Assembly (NCBI GenBank): GCA_030847615.1 | Contig: JAUMIR010000001.1 | Coordinates: 62,509,501 to 62,573,500, forward strand | Direction: 5' to 3' | DNA length: 64,000 bases | Origin: Gambelia wislizenii | Taxonomy: Eukaryota > Chordata > Lepidosauria > Squamata > Crotaphytidae | Part shown: positions 33,316-45,158 of the stretch, in pieces | Layout of the letters: each line of letters begins with the position of its first letter | Numbering within the stretch: position 1 is the first letter of the stretch | Translations under genes and position numbers: made by a program | The notes under the pieces: model-generated | What the model was told of the DNA's origin: nothing | Databases searched by the model: none | What the model saw: only the letters and a program-made list of their open reading frames with translations

Positions 33316-33439
33316 ACCCAAAAAAAAAAAAAAGGTACATATGAGACCAAGCAACAGTACTATTTAGTCCAGATAGCAAAAGGTTTTAATGAGGAAGGTC
33401 ATACAAGCTAGGAGAGGCTGCAGCAGTTTGCTTTTGCCT

Positions 33440-33685
33440 GAGACTGCTGGGAAGAGCAAGATTCCACCCCATCCCTCCTCTCTTCCTGCTGAGTTGAGTA
33501 CAAACTACCTTTACACTTTGAACCCAGTTTGCAGCAATTAAAAAAAGAAAAGGACAATAGGGGGAACTGGGAGGACAAGAGAGAAATGGGGACAAGAACC
33601 TGCAAATGCAGCTGGAAAAGTGGGGTGACAGAAGATTAGTTGGGACTGTCCCTCTAAATTGGGACTTTTGGAGGGTATGAGCTCT
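33440..33685. repeat. Unclassified interspersed repeat, copy 1
   Basis: Shares an ordered series of blocks with 51,295-51,475: tactttgaac/cactttgaac, cagtttgcag, ggacaagagagaaatgggga and a terminal gggacttttggagggtatga. No terminal inverted repeat or coding. Family unknown. Confidence 0.6.
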
Positions 33686-34028
33686 GTTTTGGGCCTGAGA
33701 TCTTAAGGCCGGGAATAGTCCTGACCTGAGAACAGAGCTTTCAACCTCTTGCAGTTATATTTTTCTTTTGTTTGGTGAGGGAGGGGGATTTTTGGCACTT
33801 CTTGTGGCCCTGAGAGAGTCCCAGGGGAGAAAATTGGCCCATCAACCATCCATCATTGCTGATCTCTGTTGTAACTAACTAGTTAGCTAACTTACTAACT
33901 AACCTAAGTTACTGTCAGCTTGGTAGATCACATATTGTGCTTTCCTGTTCCTAGTAACACTAGCTTCAGTTCCCTTTAAATAGAATGATCCCTTACAAAT
34001 AACATCTCTTACTATTTGGTAACAGAAT

Positions 34029-34140
34029 TCAAAGATATAACTGTGTTAGTCTGGATCAGTCTGCAAATAGGTCTTGTAGCACCTTTGAGATTAACTGAAG
34101 GTAGCAAAAGCTTTTGTAGACTTAAATCTGCTTCACCAGT
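34029..34140 (-). mobile_element. Penelope-like terminal fragment
   Basis: ctgtgttagtctggatcag, gtcttgtagcacctttgaga, gcaaaagcttttgtagactt and ctgcttcaccag match the terminus of Penelope-like elements, as at 33,213. Coding not attached. Confidence 0.65.
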
Positions 34141-35531
34141 TGGCATGGAGTGAAGTGCCTAAGAACAGACCTTAATAGCTAGGGATAAGCTGGTGGTATG
34201 TATGAATAGCAATAGATATACAAAACTTATGGGTATGGTGATGAGGTGACAAGTTCAGTTTTAATGATGGTCATAAGGGGACAAAGGCAGGATTTATTGC
34301 CTAAAGCCTAAGTGAATAGATAACCGTATGAATGGTGGAGGTAGTAATTGGAATGTAGTGTGATGTTAGTTGGAAATCAGAAAGGAGAGATGATAAAATG
34401 GGCAAAAGAGCCCTTATGAGGGTATTAACTAGTGTTATAATATGTGCAGTGTGCCAGCAAACCATGACCTCTGTTCAACCCACTGTCAATGGGCTGGAGT
34501 TTGTAGATATATTCAAATTCTGCTGTTTCTCTTTCCATTCTTCTTTTGCAGCTTTTTGTTGTTGTTGTTGTTCTTCAAGGACTGCTGTTCTGAGGTCCCA
34601 TTCCATACCTGGTAACAGTCAGGGTTTTTTAAACAAACGTAATTTAATTAACTTGATTGCACTTTGAATGAAGCTGCAGAAAAGCTTGTGGTATCTTTCC
34701 CCCCACTAGTCTTTCTATTTAAGATTCCATAGAAAAAAAAGACTGTCATTTTAATAAGCTGTTAATAGCTTTGCAAGCAGCGCAAATATCTGCTAAATGG
34801 GCCCCTTTATGCTTCTTGCTTGGGCTTGTACGCAGTGAAGGCAATACTAATAAAGCTATACCTCCAGAAACAACAGCAGCAGCAACATGCTATTAAGTCA
34901 AAGGCATCTATTTAACCAGAACACGTTTTATCAATGTACTCCAACAGATGTTAAGGTAAAACTCTCCTCATTTGTAGCAGAGCAAAGTTGCTTATTCTGA
35001 TGCCTTATGTATGACAACCATCTATTCTCAGAATCTGGGGTTTCTCCCACCACTGAGAGGCAGTCATGAGAAGATGACAGCGCTTTAACTTCTGACTTGT
35101 TTCACAGAGACTGAAACATAAGCACTTTGTTTAGAAGGGGGTAAAAGTCCATATCCAAATACTGGACACAGCAACATTTTATTTGACAAAATGGATCCTC
35201 TGTGGCTACTACATGCCACCTTCAAACTGATCTCACACCTCAGTGACATCACTCCTGAGAGTCATTAACCTTCCAGTGGTCAAATTTACTCAGGAACTTC
35301 TTCAGTTGTTGAGTCCTAGTTTATGCAGTCTTCACATTAGCGTTATGTTAAAATCAGTCTTCCAGTTCCGAAAAAGCATGAGATAGAGGAAGCACAATGC
35401 TCCAACCCCTACTGTCACCATTTTCATTAGCTTCTACATATGAAGGGTGGCTTCTTGAAGGAAAGAGCCTCTTTTACCTGTGGAGGATCCCTTGATGAGG
35501 CGAAACCCAGGGAAATCAAGGTTTAAAATCA
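34141..35531. other. No feature recognised
   Basis: Anonymous DNA with a short gttgttgttgtt tract near 34,557. No coding similarity. Confidence 0.45.
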
Positions 35532-36090
35532 CTTAGGACTTGTCTGCATGGGCAATATACCCCATCTTGCCCCTGTCTTGAAGCCCTTTAATCCTGATGA
35601 TGCAGGGCTTTTGCCCCATTCCTCCCCCAGGCAGTCCTTATGACCACTGGGGCTATGACAGGACAACACCCGTGGGGGGGGGAAGAGATGGTGTATGGCC
35701 CATTAATGCATTCCAAACTAATATGTGGTTTAATCTGTTCCCACCAGGAAAAAAACAGACTGGACCCCATGTGACCACAGGAGCCTGTCCCAGCAGGCCC
35801 ACCCATCACTTCACCTGCTGGTCTGCTGTCACTCTGCCACAGTAGGAAGGAGCCCCACAGCATGTGACCAAGGGTGGTCACATGTAGGGGCTCTTGGTTA
35901 CATGTTGTGGGCCAGTTTCCTCACTTCTGGGAAAGTATAGGAGATGGTGGTGGCAGCATCTGTATTGATGAGCCAGCATGCCTTTCTGGACTCCGGCCCA
36001 TTTGGGGGAAGTAACAGGAGAGAAATGGGCTTGATCTGGATAAGCCAGCGGGGAGCCAAAATATTCTGGCTCATGTAGATAAGCCCTAAG
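35532..36090. mobile_element. hAT-like MITE (GGRCTTRTCTRCATG family), best copy
   Basis: The inverted ends are cttaggacttgtctgcatgg and, reversed, cttagggcttatctacatga. The interior is non-coding with cagggcttttgccccattc and ggtcacatgtaggggct. This uninterrupted copy gives the family reference used for 21,088 and 28,490. I could not fix the duplication length. Confidence 0.82.
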
Positions 36091-36329
36091 GCAGCTTCCA
36101 AGAATAGAGGGGGCTCTACTTAGATGGTATAGGACATGTATAAGACTATGACAATGGAGATAAAGACATGGGTCTAGTTCATCCCTCCCATTCAGATTCT
36201 GAATGCTGAAGAAGGCTAGAGGCTGTTGTCTTGCCCTACTGCCCCCTCCCTATAAATGCTCAAAAATTTAAACATTGGAAACTTCTAAGGAGTCAAGTTG
36301 ACTGGGGTGATCCAAAAAGAGTAGTTCAG

Positions 36330-37115
36330 GTGGAGGACACGAGGACTTGGAGTGTGTCTTAGAAATATTTAACAAGAAAGCCCAAACTAGGATTGTGTTG
36401 AGGCACCTTGGTAAACAAAGCCATTAAGAAAGTGTGTGCTAATTCCTTCTTGGGCACTTCAGCAATGAGACATCCAACCAAACAATCAAGTGATCTTTCC
36501 AACTCCAAATCCAAGGAAGTCTCCCCTCAGAACCCCCTCCTGTCCTGCATTGTGAGGTTGTCATAAGCCAATCAGTTTCTGCCTCCCAGCCATAAACAGC
36601 AATCGGTTAAGTTTCAGTTTCCTTTATTTACCTGGTGGGAAAATCATCCAGGCTTTGTCATAATCAGAGTACCCCTTCAGGATATGAAGCAGGGTATAAA
36701 TATTAGTCCCCCAAAAATGGAACTGTATCCCACTGTGTATGAACCCTGCCACTCTCTTTCTTGGCACACCTCCAGATTGGAACCTCCAGTGCCACCCTCA
36801 GGATTCTGTCTGAGTAGTTTGCTCTTCAAGACTGGTAACTAATGCCCAATTTTCCCTGAATCTCTCCTTCTATCCAATCTTTCTGTATTACTCCCCGATA
36901 GCCTTGTGTAGTTCTTAGGAACAAGTGTGTGGATGTGTTTTATTTCACTTTAAACTGGAGTGGTTCTCTGCAGTTAGTACTGATATACATAGGTGAAAAA
37001 ATCCTGAAGTTACCTGCCTCTCTCAGGCATACTGTTTGAGCTAATAATTCCCCCATCTAGATTTTTGATATCATGTGTGGGTCTCAAAGCATCCCCCATC
37101 TCTTAGAATAACAAG
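36330..37115 (+). mobile_element. LTR-family copy
   Basis: It contains, in the family order, caatcaagtgatctttcc, ctcctgtcctgcattgtgagg, agtttcagtttccttt, agggtataaatatta (TATA at 36,695), gcacacctccagattgg, gccttgtgtagttctt, ttagtactgatatacat, agttacctgcctctctc and tgatatcatgtgtgggt, then ccccatctcttag. It is closest to 52,384-53,280. The 5' boundary is approximate and no genes follow. Confidence 0.75.
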
Positions 37116-37477
37116 ATTTCCAGTTTCCCCTCTGAAAGAGACTTCCAACATAAACACAGACATACTTCTCAGGTTGCTTTGGAATAGATTTTCAATTTCT
37201 TTTGGTGTTGGTTTTAAATGTACCTTAACTAGTGAGAGGGTGAAGCTGCCCTCCACACTCCACCCCACATGGGAAGAGTTATGTTACGACAGCCTTATGT
37301 TCTCTGGTATTTAGCTTAATTGTGCAAAGCTTAAAAGGCTGAAGATCACCAGGATGGTGACTGTGCGATCAAAGTTAGCACACACTCTCACACATACCAC
37401 TCAAACACTTTGTAACTATGAGGTCTGTCTATTATGTAACCAGATTGATACAATAACCCATCTTTATTTATATGTAA

Positions 37478-37965
37478 CAGAGTAGGACCCCCATATCCGC
37501 AGAGCATTGGTTCCAGGCCCCACTGCAGATGGTGAAATCCATGGATAATAGGGTATACTGCCACCACAGAAACCCTCCTGGGGAAGGAAGGGGGGAGGCA
37601 AACTCACTGCTGGCTCACTCACTCCCCTGCCCACCTGCTTCGCCGTGCCAGAACCCCTCTCCCACTTGTCTACCATGCCAGAACCCCCACCCCACCCTGG
37701 AGAAGGGAGGGGGAGGGGAGCCTGACTCCTCCCTTCCCCACCCACCAGCTCCATTGTGTCAGAACCCTCCTCCTACCTGCCTGCCACCCTGTGGAGAAGG
37801 GAGGGCGAAGGTAAGCTCACCTCCTCCCTCCCTACCCTGCTTGCCTGCCTGCCGTGCTGGAACCCACCCACCCACCCAAGGTTGCCTCCCCCTCCCACCC
37901 ACCACACCATCATCATCTGAGGATAATCCACAGATGGTGAATCTGCAGACGTGGGGGTGCTTCTG
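37478..37965. mobile_element. pogo/Tigger-type MITE with GC-rich core
   Basis: The ends are cagagtaggacccccatatc and, inverted, cagaagcacccccacgtctg, with TA flanks. Just inside are ttggttccaggcccc and gatggtgaatc. The core (about 37,560-37,900) is C-rich with several gccagaaccc repeats and accounts for a long spurious open frame on the + strand. It lies within the mariner's 3' region. Confidence 0.8.
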
Positions 37966-37989
37966 TACAATTCTAAAGCTTGTCACTTT

Positions 37990-39400
37990 CAATATACTCC
38001 CCGTTCACATGCACACGCAGATGCAGTCTTGGTTTTCACTGGTTGAAGGTGTGGAGAGATCAGTTTCTGTCAGCTGTTTCAACACATCTGCCATTTTCTT
38101 CTTTACTGCATCAATGGACTCAAAATGTGTTCCTTTAAGCACCAGTTTCACTGTAGGGAAAAGAAAAAGTTGCATAGTGCCAAATCTGGCGAATATGGAA
38201 GATAGTAATGCATTTTTTGGCCAAAAACTGCTTCACGGAAACTGCTGTGTTAGCAAGCACATTGTCTTGATGGAGAATGAAACCATTGTTCCACACTTCT
38301 GCCCCTTTTTTCTGTCTCTTTCTCTCAGCTTTGTATCCCTTATAATAATGCTGGTTTACTGTTCTACTGTCTGGAACCCATTCTGCCAAAATTATGCCAT
38401 TGATGTCAAAAAACAAAAACAAAAAACAAAACAAAAAATGAGCATGACTTTGAATAAGGACTTGCTTTGATGTGCTTTTTTCATTCTTGGTGATGATGGT
38501 GTTTTCCAGTGCATTGACTGTTGTTTTGTCTCAGGATCATACTAGAAGATCAAGGTTTCATCACAAGTGATGATTTTTTTTGAAAAAGGTTTCAGTCTGC
38601 CTCAAGTTGCTGCAGAATGTCAGTGCAAATTTCCTTGCGGCACTCTTTTTGCTCTGGTGTGAGAACCTTGGGGACCATCTTGGCACAAATGTTTTCATGT
38701 TGAGATACTCATGCAAAATTTCCCACACAGTGTCTTTGGACATTTTCAGACGATCCTTGCAGTGCAAGGATCAAGCGGGAGAGCTTTGTAGCTGCAGCGC
38801 GGCAGGGGGTCCATTTCGGATGACGCCGTTCCTACGGCGAAATCGTCCGTGTCTCTTCCGTTTAGCATTGGAACCTGCTGCGCCATATTCAGCCAGATTT
38901 TATTCACGGATGTGAATAAATGTTGTCTGTGAATAAAATCTGGCTGAATATGGCGCTGCAGGCTCCAACGCTAAACGGAAGAGACATGGACGATTTCGCC
39001 GCAGGGACAGCGTCATCTGAAATGGACCCCCTGCTGCGCTGCTGCTACAAAGCTCTCCCGCTTGATCCTTGCACTGCAAGGATCATCTGAAAAAGTCCTT
39101 TGTCAATGTTCATGGCTTTAGCTATCATTCAGACACTGAGTAGGCAGCCACCTTGAACAGTCCGGCAGATTGAAGTGGAAGATTGTCCAGGGTGTTCATT
39201 GTCTTCCATATTTTCACATTTTCACATCCTTCCACTCAAACACACAAGACATGCAGTCTTCCTGGAGGCCTCAATAAGCATTTGAAGATTCCATTGGTGT
39301 TTTGTTCAATTTTGCTAAAAATTCAAGTTGACACGTTGTTCGACTTTTAAACATAGTATTTTACTGGCACACAACAGACAACACAGCTGCTTTAAAAGAT
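37990..39400 (-). pseudogene. mariner transposase, inactivated
   Basis: Reading minus: DNA-binding part around MSKDTVWEILHEYLNM and VPRWSPRFSH, then CDET (first catalytic Asp), YDPETKQQSMHWK, VMLIVFFDINGI, and HQDNVLANTAVS (second Asp). After a frameshift comes SPDLALCNFFLFP, where the third catalytic position is Asn (codon 38,169-38,171) instead of the Asp of the DD34D triad. Spacing fits DD34D once the frameshift is allowed for. The palindromic insertion splits the helix-turn-helix region. It would have catalysed cut-and-paste transposition at TA; it cannot now. Confidence 0.88.
38739..39097. mobile_element. Palindromic (fold-back) element with 5-bp duplication
   Basis: Two arms of about 169 bp (38,739-38,907 and 38,929-39,097) are near-perfect inverted copies around a 21-bp centre. 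The terminus is gac(a/t)ttttcaga(c/t)gatcc. It is flanked by CTTTG at 38,734-38,738 and 39,098-39,102, and removing it rejoins the mariner reading frame (DK|DTVWEIL). Arms carry a short inner hairpin ccttgcagtgcaagg. No coding. A single arm occurs at 57,120-57,236. Confidence 0.9.
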
Positions 39401-39534
39401 GACTGACAATTTATGGAATAGCTGAGAGTGTTGATGTTTGCCATGCAGGTTCAGACATGTTCAAGATCACCATTCAATATTTAATTTATTTATTTAATAG
39501 ACAGACACAGTCTTGTTATTTAATATGGTCCTCT

Positions 39535-39720
39535 CAAATGGCACAATTACAATGCTATGGTTGCACTTAAAATGCCATCCCAACATCCTATGGAATTGAG
39601 ACTCCTCAGCAAGAGAGTTGTAGTGCCTCACCAAACTAAAAGCTCCAGGATTCCATAGGATGTTGACATGGAATTAAAACTGAGTCGTAATGCTATAACT
39701 GTATTGCGTGAAAGGGCCTA
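39535..39720. mobile_element. Diverged inverted-repeat MITE, related to 44,681-44,895
   Basis: Arms read cattaacagcaat-like sequence around caatgctatggttgcactta and gtaatgctataactgtattg, with the shared inner blocks catcctatggaattgagact and aggattccataggatgttg. The ends are degraded, so the boundaries are approximate. Confidence 0.5.
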
Positions 39721-39853
39721 AGTTAAGCATAATAAGCACACACCCCAGCCACAAAATTTTGATCAAAACGTCCTTCTCTTTAAAAAAAAAACACAACCTA
39801 ATCTCAAAGCAATGTGTTATCTTAGCAATCATATATTATAAGTATTAGCAATA

Positions 39854-40098
39854 TATTGTTGTTACTATTGTGTGCCTTCAAGTCATGTCTGACTTACTGT
39901 GACCGTAAGGTGGACCTATCACAGGTTTCCTTGCAAGATTTGTTTAGGGTGGGAGGTTTGCCTTTGCCTTCCTCTGAGGCTGAGAGAGTGTGACTTGCCC
40001 AAGGTCACCCAGTGAGTTTTCATGGCTAAGTGGGGATTCAAACCCGGGCCTCTAGCATTGTAGTCCAGCACTCAAGCCACTACATCATGCTGGTTCTC
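39854..40098 (-). mobile_element. tRNA-derived SINE, full length
   Basis: On the minus strand: agaaccagcatgatgtagtgg (A-box region), cccgggtttgaatcccc (B-box), cactgggtgaccttgggca, ctcagcctcagaggaagg and the tail gtcagacatgacttgaaggc ending in aacaacaat. Best-preserved copy in the window. Confidence 0.88.
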
Positions 40099-40935
40099 TG
40101 ATTAGCAGTTTATTAGCAATATATACTAACAATATAATAATTTTATCCATGGGGCCACATCTACTAAGTAGGATTTCAGAAGAAAAAGGCAGGCAGGAAA
40201 ATACTGCCTCACAAATTGTTCCTGAAGACTATCCCTTACTTCTATAGGGCTTTCTGCCTCTATCTCCTCTGTGGTAAAGCTCCAAACAAGGAGGTGGAGA
40301 TAGGCAGGTGAAAACGCCCACTCCATCTGGTCTCTGTGCCAGCCCAAGAAGACATTGTGTCACCAGCTACATTATGACGAGGATCCTGATGGCATTATAA
40401 AAAAAAATGTTTATGACTATTTTGTTAATGATGCTTGAGTTGTGACTTGAGAGCTGCCCTGAAAGGATTTGTATCAGGAAAGGAAGGCTATCAATAATTG
40501 CCATGAATAAATGGACAAGCAAACAAAGGTCTTGCATGCAGAAGTTCCTAGAATCTCATTCACCAAGGAACAGATGCTGAATATTCAAGATTTCATAAAG
40601 GTTTGTGGGTTGACATGGTTTATTTTGGTAGTCATTGAATATCTAAGGAAAAAATAATATAGCATAAGCTGGTGTTTTGCAGCCTTTTCTTGAAAAAATA
40701 TTAAATGTTGCGATGAGTCTGGTTTCCAGTTTTGGCAAAATATTTAAGGGAAGCTGAAGGAAGCAATAACGGAGACATGATAAAGCAACTTTCTCATGGG
40801 TGTGTGTCTGAGTCTGTACAGTGCTGGGGGTTTGCACATTTTTGAAACAGGTACACTATCAAGCAGTCCCCTTTAAAGCATAAGCATAGAGGAGGGGAGA
40901 ATAATGCACGCCTATGGACTGAGCAGGGTTGTTGA
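40099..40935. other. No feature recognised
   Basis: Anonymous DNA without visible element ends or coding similarity. Confidence 0.45.
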
Positions 40936-41022
40936 GGATAGGATGTCTTGGACAGGTCTCATTCATAGGGTCACTGTAAGTTGAAACTGACTTGAAGGCA
41001 GATAACATACACACACATGTGG
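40936..41022 (+). mobile_element. SINE tail fragment
   Basis: tcatagggtcactgtaagtt, gaaactgacttgaaggcag and ataacatacacacaca form the 3' tail of the tRNA-derived SINE in plus orientation. Confidence 0.65.
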
Positions 41023-42541
41023 ACTACATGCAGGGTCCCTGTCCAATTCTGAAGCTATCACCACTGCTGCCATTGTCAGATTTGGTGCCATGCCATCAAA
41101 TTTCAGGAGCATGACAGGTGGCAAAAATCTCAGTCCCTCTTTGAAACAAGGCACACAGGGACTGTGCACTTTTTCAAAAAGACAACTTTCTCTGGCAAAA
41201 GTCTTGTGAAAGTATAATTCCACTAAAAAGCAAGATGCATGCTTCACGCATTCCTTGTTTTAAAGTGAAAGTACATGTTTTCCATTACAGCTGTGCCATT
41301 GAGTCCAGAGGCAAATTGGGGGAAGAGGCCTACTTCATTTGGAGTGCAGATCCTCAACATGAAGGGAAGTCTATCTAGATAAGCCCCTTGTTTTAGAGCA
41401 GAATCAAGCTTCTCAGTGAGTTACAAAAGTGCAGTTTTTCTCTTGAATGACAATGAACCCATTTCCCCTCACTACTGTGCCACTAAGATTTAGTGGCACC
41501 AGTGGGGAGACTGCAGAGAATGCAAAAATGGGCAGGTTGACCATGGACCACATTTTCTCACCTCTGCTATAGGTAAACATGCATAGGTTTGTATGGTAAG
41601 TCTCACTGACTTCAATAGTACTGTGTATAGAACAAATGTCTCTCCCACACTTAAACCAAGTGTGAAACCAAATTTGAAAATACCTAACTTCATTGGATCA
41701 TGCATCCCTTTCCCTGACTTTAGCAATTTATCACATTATATGTGAAGCAGTTTTGCACTTTAAAGTTAAGCACTAGCACATTATATTATTGGACTCAAGC
41801 AAGTAGGTAGTATGAGGCTGGAAAACATGGGTGCCAGGCTTACCCAGGTCCTTATTTGGAAGTCTGTGGGGAGGGGGGCACAGAGAAGAGTATTGCTGCC
41901 ACATTCTCTGTAGGCTTGCCAATGCTTCATGGAGGCCTCTGCACTGGCACAGGCCTCCATGTGATCTCCTGTATAGGCTTGGCCACCTGCTAGCCAGTTT
42001 GGCTGGTTTGAGAGACAGCACTTTCCTTGGTGGGCCAGATTGTGCAAGTATTCACTTTGGTCTTCCATGGGAACTTAAAAGCCTGCAAAACCACCAATAC
42101 TCAATTGCCTTTGCCTTTCTCTACTCTCCCTCCTTTAGGTCAATTTTATCAGACAGGGCATTAGGCTAAGGCTGTTGTTTCCTTTCTTGCCCTTGAATTT
42201 CCTTTTCACACCTTTGTGGGAGTCAGTTTTGGCACTGGGCCACATTCTTTTCTGAGAAGGCAGAACCTGTGTGTCCAGCTCCATGCTTTGAGGATTCCTT
42301 AAGAAGTTGGGAATGAAAACGGTCAGGGGGAACTCCTGCCAAGAGACTGTTGCATTGCTTCACTCTCTTGTGGCAGTATGCATCCATACTCATACACATG
42401 GACACTCATATCCTGCCATCCCATGGTCTTTCCCCAGCTGGTAGTGTGGGGTGAGAGATTCCCTCAGATAGCAGGAAGATCACCCAGTGTGTGCATCCTT
42501 GTGCCAAGTCTCTACAGGTGTTAACAAAAATGTTTGGCCAT
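41023..42541. other. No firm feature
   Basis: Anonymous DNA. ctatctagataagcccctt near 41,370-41,388 resembles one end of the GGRCTTRTCTRCATG MITE family without a partner. A short hairpin catggaggcct...aggcctccatg sits at 41,928-41,961. Confidence 0.4.
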
Positions 42542-42771
42542 GTTGTTGTTGATGGGTGTCTTCAAGTCATTTCTGACTTATGGCAACCCTAAGGTGAATG
42601 TACCACAGGATTTTCCTGGGAAGATTTGTTCAGAGGCAAGTTGTTTTTGAGGGTGAGAGAGTGGGACTTGCTCAAGATCACCCAGTGCGCTTCCATACCT
42701 GAGCAGGGATTTGAACCCTGGTCTCCAGAATCATAGTTCAACACTCAAACTGTTACACCATGCTGGCTCTC
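42542..42771 (-). mobile_element. tRNA-derived SINE
   Basis: Minus strand: agagccagcatggtgtaaca, cagggttcaaatccctgctc (B-box), gatcttgagcaagtcccact and gacttgaagacacccatcaa before aacaacaaca. Full-length structure with modest divergence. Confidence 0.85.
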
Positions 42772-42881
42772 ATATTTAGCACAAATATGCTTGTACGTGC
42801 CTATCCTTTTCTCTCCTTCAGTTCTCTCTTGATTACCTGCCTGCAAATAATGACTTCCTCAAAGCCAAAGAATATACAAGG

Positions 42882-44019
42882 TGCCAGTTACACGACAGAA
42901 ATTGTCGCGGTGCTTACCGTGACTTTGTGATCACGAATCCACCCCTCGCTGTTTATACGATTTATGTCACTGATCTGGATATCCCGGGTGGTCCCGTGAC
43001 TGATATTTACATGTCCAAAGTTCCAGGGTTTTTTAGGTTTTATTTATTTATTTATTTTGGCTGTCAATCAAAGATGCGATTACTCGTGTTTTCACAACCT
43101 TGGTGACGCACTTCCTTTAGAGTTCCACGCCACGAGCGATGCTATTGGCTGGCTGGGGGGAGAGAGAGAGGGGGGCAGAGGTTTGTTATTCCCCCTTGCT
43201 TCTTTAAAATTTTAACCCTTTCAGAAGAGGCATAAAGCATTTTGAAAGATCCAGACAGATCTTTCGCTCAGACGCAGGGCTTTCCTTTTGAAATCAAGCT
43301 GAGTGCTTTGAAATCAAGCTGAGTGCTTTCCTTTTGAAATCAAGCCACTTGGGTTTCCCCTTGCCTCTTTAAAATATTAACCCTAACAGCAGGCTGCAGA
43401 TTCAAGCCGGCTATAGGCAGGCGTTTTGAAAGACACAAACACAGAGTGGGGGAATTAAAGGGTGCTAATTCACTCAGAGGCTTGAATAGTTTAATGTGCC
43501 CGTTCTGACCCAGGGAGGTGACCAAGGCAGGGGATGAATGGGTGACAATGATCTCTCTGTAACATGCAGTTGAGGAAAAGGTAAAGCTGAAGGGTTTGCA
43601 GTGTAGAAATCCATTTAAAAAGGTGATTGAGTACACGTGCGCTCGCGCACACACACACATCAACCTTTGTGCAGCTGGAAGGGATGCCTTTGTTTTCGGC
43701 TGGTGAGGCTGGATCTGTTGAACGGGTGACTGACCCCTCCTTTTCTGGTCACTGATCTTTAAGCCTGCCCCCAGTCACCATTTCCGGTCATCCCAGTACT
43801 GAGACATTTTGTCCCAGGCTGTTTACATTTCCGATTTTCCGAATCCTCCTGTGACTTTTTTTAAAAACCGGTACAAACCGCGGGACTGGAAGTCCCGCAG
43901 GTTGAGGAGTAAAAGATGCCCCCCCTTCTGAAAATCACGTAACCGACCCGATGTATGTGTAAACTGCCAGGGATCGACACAAATTCTTCCCAGGACATTT
44001 TCATCATGTAAACGGCCCC
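42882..44019. mobile_element. Nonautonomous TIR element with GGCCGTTTACAC-type ends, second copy
   Basis: The left end tgccagttacacgacagaaa and inverted right end gggccgtttacatgatgaaa align over about 25 bp. Flanks are CAAGG (42,877-42,881 and 44,020-44,024). Motifs like gtttatacg, gtttacat and gtgtaaac recur inside both ends as subterminal repeats. The interior is GC-richer than its surroundings, non-coding, and contains an exact 20-bp tandem (gaaatcaagctgagtgcttt, 43,290-43,329). Same end type and duplication size as 11,877-12,744. Confidence 0.75.
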
Positions 44020-44024
44020 CAAGG

Positions 44025-44680
44025 CTTTGGGGGCTGGGGTGGGAAGCTGCAGTCACTAATATATCCCAGCCTGTGGCTATACTGGTTGGGGATTCTGGGA
44101 ACAGTGTTCCAAAAAAAAAGTAACTTGCAAACTCTGTTCAAAGCCACACATTGAACTTCATGCAGGATTAATGTTTTGAATCTGTGATTTCTCATACTGG
44201 CGAGTCCCATACTGTAGCCACCATCCTACCTCCTAGAGCAATGCACTTGCTTCAGGAGGAAGACAAATCAAACGCTTTCTAACAACAGATTGATCTTCAG
44301 AAAATGTGATTAAGCATTTTGATTTCAAGATAAATTTTGCAATTGCATATTTAGAATTCAGATGGAAAGAGGATAAAAGGAACTCCTGACTATTTAATCC
44401 ATTCTTTCACAAAGGATGCTTTTTTATTATTATTAACGGCAATTATCTTCTGGGTAAGAGACAGCTTGCAATGCTGTCTGAATGACTAAAGCAAAATTTT
44501 AAATAATGACTACACTGTGCTGGGAAATTAATAAACTAAATGGTCAAGAGCCAGAGCATTAAGGATCAAGGCTGGTGGGAAAAGACAGGAAGTCCTAGAA
44601 GGATGTATTTGGATGGTGCAAATCAAATAAAGACTCAAATCAGCAGAAATGGTGGTGGAATAAAAAAACCTGACCTGGGG
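44025..44680. other. No feature recognised
   Basis: Anonymous DNA between a TIR element and a MITE. Confidence 0.45.
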
Positions 44681-44895
44681 ACCATTCACACTACACAGTT
44701 ATGGTGCTATTATTCCACTTTAACTGCCATAGTTCCAACCTATGGAATACCAGGGTTTTTAGCCTGGTGAGATACAGGAGCTCTCTGGCTCACAAATACT
44801 GTTCCTTAAAGTGCCAGTCCCAGGATTCTATAGGATGTTGCCATGGCAGTTAAAGAATAATAATAGCACTATAAATGTGCAGTGTGAATGAGACT
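44681..44895. mobile_element. Inverted-repeat MITE
   Basis: Arms cattcacactacacagttat and cactataaatgtgcagtgtg-aatg are inverted. The next inner blocks are ttaactgccatagttccaac and gttgccatggcagttaa. Related in its centre to the GCAGAAATAATGCAGTTTG family but with different termini. Confidence 0.7.
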
Positions 44896-44911
44896 AAGCA
44901 ATATTAAATAA

Positions 44912-45158
44912 AGGTGGCCCCCACATCTGTGGAACCAATATCTGCAGTTTCCATTATCTGCAGCTAACAAAATAGGGATGCATACCATTTAGTCATGCTT
45001 GAAAATGCCTAGGGAGGTGTCCTCTCTAGTAATCGCTAGGTTCTCCACTGCAACTCAATGGTATGTTTCTACCAGAAGTCCTTTATTATAGTAGTGTTCA
45101 TTGTTATCCATGGTTTCCAGTATCCACGGTAAGTCTGGGAACTGAACCTGTATACATA
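44912..45158. mobile_element. Diverged pogo/Tigger-type MITE
   Basis: The left side ggtggcccccacatctgtgg and the right-side ttatccatggtttccagtat and tatccacggtaagtctggga carry the 'atccgcgg' theme of this group. Terminal repeats are not clean and no TA pair is certain. Confidence 0.5.

Larger units (their letters stand above)
37411..39470 (-). mobile_element. mariner-like transposon, interrupted twice
   Basis: Minus-strand mariner transposase extends from the N-terminal region near 39,350 (KTPMESSNAY, VFEW) to about 37,990. The left terminal-like sequence is gaggtctgtctattatgtaa at 37,421. A pogo MITE (37,478-37,965) and a palindromic element (38,739-39,097) lie inside. I did not find the opposite terminal repeat near 39,470, so that side is truncated or diverged. 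Confidence 0.8.

Noticed and set aside
37529..38470. Long + strand open frame (313 codons)
   Set aside because: It runs through the C-rich core of a pogo MITE and then antisense through mariner transposase. It has no protein similarity of its own.
41928..41961. Hairpin catggaggcct...aggcctccatg as an RNA gene or terminator
   Set aside because: An 11-bp stem alone is not evidence for an RNA gene in a eukaryotic genome.
41781..42068. Overlapping open frames on both strands near 42 kb
   Set aside because: No recognisable domain. The overlap on opposite strands and lack of codon bias suggest chance.
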